Assembly: GCF_040802235.1 (NCBI RefSeq) | Contig: NC_133174.1 | Location: 137,073,213-137,137,212 of the forward strand | Length of the DNA: 64,000 nt | Direction of reading: 5' to 3' | Source of the DNA: Manis javanica | Taxonomy: Eukaryota; Chordata; Mammalia; Pholidota; Manidae | Program-made: the position numbers and the translations under genes | Shown here: one piece after another, positions 60,370-64,000 of the stretch | How the letters are laid out: each line of letters opens with the position of its first letter | Position numbering within the stretch: position 1 is the stretch's first letter | The notes under the pieces: model-generated | Told to the model about the DNA's origin: nothing | The model's input: only the letters and a program-made list of their open reading frames with translations | Databases searched by the model: none

Positions 60370-60539
60370 TCTCCGTTTTATTGCTAATTTCCATCACTTT
60401 TGGGAGGGAGTGGCGAGGCCGATGCCATGTGACCTAGCTCCGGTCACAAACGCAGATGGAAGGTGTCCCCATGTGTCTACAAAACAGCAATGCACTGAAC
60501 TGGTAAGCTACAAACATACATGGGATAGATGTCATTCAT

Positions 60540-61166
60540 AAACAGATGCTGATGCTAAGCCCCCTTCTCATTGCTTCTAGCCTCCTCGGATGGGGATTGG
60601 GAAGAGCCTGCAGCCCTACTAAGGAGCCTGAGCAAAAACTGCTGGACCTGCACTTTGCTGGCCTCTGCATGGGCCCTGGGGCCCCAGAGCAGCTCACAGC
60701 GAGCGGGATCCCTGTCGGGCACCTGCCGGTACTCCAGGTACTGCTCCTGCACCCAGACCCCGGTGATGAGCTACCTGGGGTCCCCGAAGATGACGTGCTC
60801 CCTCCCGGGGTACACCCCCCGGCACTAAGCATTTTCCACACTTCCTTCTCAGGGACCCGGCCTCCCCACAGGAAAATCATACCCAGGAGCAGTGCCAGGA
60901 GGCTGGTCTTGGGGAGGCGCTGCTCTTGGGTCACCCCATCCCAGGTGAGGCCCATGGTGGGGACCAGGACATAGGAGTGGCTGTTGGGATCTACTTCCTT
61001 TACGTCAATGCCGAAGGTCAGCTGCAAATCCTTGGAGGCTTCGCTGAAGATGTCAGGGAAGGGGTCCTGGTGATCCTGGGCGACCAGCTCCAGCATCTCT
61101 GCCTTCGTGGTCGGCTCCTTGGCACGGTACTTGTGGAGCAGGAAGGTCACCAGTTGCGTCTCCTTT
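60540..61166 (-). pseudogene. MAGE pseudogene, 3' half (MAGE homology domain)
   Basis: Paralogue of the intact MAGE coding exon covering about residue 70 to the C-terminus: QLVTFLLHKYRAKEPTTKAEM, then FGIDVKEVDPNSH, then EQYLEYRQVPDRDPARC. Relative to copy 1 it has a one-base deletion after the MLSAGG segment (about 60,812, where copy 1 reads cccccctggc and this copy ccccccggc). A TAG replaces the Glu codon of the PRELIT segment (near 60,773). The N-terminal 70 codons are not upstream on this strand; they lie inverted at 61,183-61,666. It therefore cannot make a MAGE protein. Confidence 0.88.
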
Positions 61167-61182
61167 CAGCTTCCATGAACAC
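61167..61182 (+). repeat. 16-bp inverted repeat, left arm, at inversion breakpoint
   Basis: cagcttccatgaacac. Its exact reverse complement is at 61,667-61,682, exactly 500 bp away. The arms bound the segment whose orientation is reversed compared with MAGE copy 1. Confidence 0.9.
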
Positions 61183-61666
61183 CGGCGTCCAGTGGCTCCA
61201 GGAATTGGCAGCTGAAGTCCTGAGGCACCTGTCCTGAGGTCGCACAGCCACAGAAGACCAGGCTGAGCCAGGAGACAAGGTGGGACACCCGACCTGGATG
61301 TGTCCCCAGGGCTCTCGCATACGGGGCGGATCCCCTCAGCCTCCAGTCCCAGATCCTCGGGCTCGGCTGGCACACCACCAGGGCCCCATCATTTCATCCT
61401 TTGGGTTCTGCATGGACAGACTGCCCACCCAGCAGGGGAGACCCCTAGGAGGCAGGAGCCCACCCACAAAGTAGAGCCCCAGGGTTCCCGGTGCCCACTT
61501 ACCACCATCACCCTGCAGGCCACCATTCCCCTGAGCAGTGTCAGCATGCCTCTGGGCACCAGGAGTGTGCAGTGCCCATTGGAGGAGGCCCAGCAGGAGC
61601 TGAGAAAAACCCAGGGCCTGGAGGGGACACAGCTCTCACCCCAGGCCATGCCAGTCCCACTGGAGA
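61183..61666 (+). pseudogene. MAGE pseudogene, inverted 5' half
   Basis: Reads on the plus strand like the complement of 53,050-53,545 in copy 1: upstream sequence, the acceptor (ccctgcag at 61,511-61,518), then ATG at 61,546 and MPLGTRSVQCPLEEAQQEL, continuing to about residue 40 (PVPLESVHGS). After that the frame enters foreign sequence and stops at 61,779. The start codon, acceptor and N-terminal codons are thus kept but face away from the MAGE homology domain at 60,540-61,166. Confidence 0.88.
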
Positions 61667-61682
61667 GTGTTCATGGAAGCTG
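61667..61682 (-). repeat. 16-bp inverted repeat, right arm
   Basis: gtgttcatggaagctg, the exact complement of 61,167-61,182. Confidence 0.9.
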
Positions 61683-61880
61683 CTCCGATGTGCCGGCAGC
61701 CCTGAGGGTCCGGGATGGTCCTCCGGATATAGAGTCGTCATGCTGGGCACTGAGGCAACCCACCCCACCTCACTACTAACCCTCTGCACCGTCCCTTCCG
61801 CCCCACCTCCCACCAGCAAGCTCTGCTACCAGACCCCAAATACACCTAGCCATTGAACTTCCCACCCAGTGGCCCCAGTG
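61683..61880 (-). repeat. Inverted copy of the distal G-rich block end
   Basis: The complement matches 56,710-56,905 (gtagtagtgaggtgg, gcccagcctgatgactc-like, ggaccatcccgg, ctgctggcac). It therefore faces opposite to the same block in unit 1 and in the 58,880-60,237 copy, showing that more than the 500-bp gene segment was rearranged. Confidence 0.82.
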
Positions 61881-62622
61881 ACACTGGTGAGGGAGATGTG
61901 GTCCTGTATATACTCCAGGTACAAACTAAGCATTTTACTCAGTAACTTTATCTGTTCCTTGACTTAATAGCTAATCTCTAATATTCATTAGAACCCCATT
62001 ATAACAATTTCTCACTACATGGTTTCCAATTCACAGTGTGTCAAAGTGTGTTACAGAGACATACATACAGAGTAAAAACCTGATAATAACACATAGAGTT
62101 CACAGGGCAGGTGTGAGTTCTGTACACGTTCTGACTGGGGATGAATCTGCTTAAGCCCTTGTGTGTTGATGACTTTCCTAAGGCCTTTCCTGATTTTATT
62201 ACTGTATAGCCAAAACTTTTTTCATTTGTGGCTCATTTTTTGTCAGGCATGTGCTGGTCATACTTGCTGGATGGACTGTGTAAATCAGGGGTCTGCATCC
62301 TGTGGCTCATAAGGTGATTTTGAGTGGCATGGCCAAAGTGAGCCCTAGGCACAGGCGAGAAGTAGGCGAAGTTTTCTCTTTGCCTTCCAGCTCTTCTGTC
62401 AGTGCTTCTTTCTTTCTTCTCTCCCAGTACCTTCCACTGAACGCTGTCCCCACCTGTCAGTGCCTAAGTCTTTCTTGCTCAACTGTGTATCTACTATGTA
62501 ACTTGCTAATGATGGTATAAGGTGTAATCCATCTCACAAATATTTGCATTTCAAAAAGGACCTCTTTAAGATGGAAAAGCCTTCAAGATCCACAGGAATG
62601 AAGCTATAATGGTGAAGCTATA
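61881..62622. other. Non-coding DNA between the MAGE pseudogene and the FMR1-like segment
   Basis: Leaves the GC-rich duplication for AT-richer DNA. No FMR1 exon 14-like sequence was found. A short tandem gaagctataatgg/gaagctataattgg occurs at 62,600-62,627. Confidence 0.45.
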
Positions 62623-62653
62623 ATTGGTCATTAGCTCCAACAGAGGAAGAGAG
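62623..62653 (+). repeat. 31-bp perfect partial copy of the FMR1 exon
   Basis: attggtcattagctccaaca and the next 11 bases (ending gaagagag) are identical to 63,519-63,549 inside the FMR1-like exon, 896 bp downstream. Similarity stops abruptly on both sides. A GT (ag|gtagta) follows five bases after the match. Confidence 0.85.

Positions 62654-64000
<1,347 letters not shown>

Overview
The window looks like placental-mammal nuclear DNA. It has LINE-1 elements with ORF1 and ORF2, MIR-like and hAT-like remnants, class I and ERVL-like LTR sequence, introns, a CpG island and recognisable mammalian genes. The species cannot be fixed from sequence alone. The youngest L1s share an unusual 3' UTR, and I saw no Alu, B1/B2 or other clearly lineage-specific SINE. 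My weak guess is a Laurasiatherian lineage such as pangolin.

Layout. Positions 1-10,130 are almost entirely L1: a deleted plus-strand copy, a near-full-length minus-strand copy, and the 5' part of a second minus-strand copy joined directly to it. From 10 to 43 kb lies AT-rich DNA carrying four separated minus-strand exons of a copy of DDX4 (VASA), the germline DEAD-box RNA helicase. These are the first coding exon (42.5 kb), the second coding exon (34.1 kb) and two adjacent helicase-core exons (16.4 and 14.9 kb). A CpG island lies just upstream, at 42.8-43.3 kb. All four exons are open and have consensus splice sites. I could not find the exons between 34.1 and 16.5 kb or those after 14.8 kb, and the Walker B motif reads DTAD instead of DEAD. 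Two further L1s (17.3-23.1 and 35.8-40.0 kb) sit inside this locus. From 44 to 51.7 kb there are more L1s, one of them split by a solo class I LTR, and older repeats.

From 51.8 to 61.9 kb the DNA becomes GC-rich and holds a duplicated MAGE-family unit. The first copy has an intact 273-codon minus-strand coding exon with a complete MAGE homology domain. The second copy is a pseudogene whose 5' half is inverted; an exact 16-bp inverted repeat marks the breakpoints. Upstream of the gene copies is a strongly strand-asymmetric G-rich repeat array. At the right edge (63,456-63,638, plus strand) is an intact exon encoding the FMR1 (FMRP) RGG-box segment, with intron-like flanks. A 31-bp perfect copy of part of that exon lies 896 bp upstream.

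MAGEA-type genes and FMR1 are X-linked in placental mammals, whereas DDX4 is autosomal in human. Finding duplicated, rearranged copies together in L1-rich DNA suggests a sex-chromosome (X or Y) region that has gathered germline-expressed genes. That is inference; an assembly join or ordinary segmental duplication could also explain it. No RNA gene, CRISPR array or prokaryotic feature is present.
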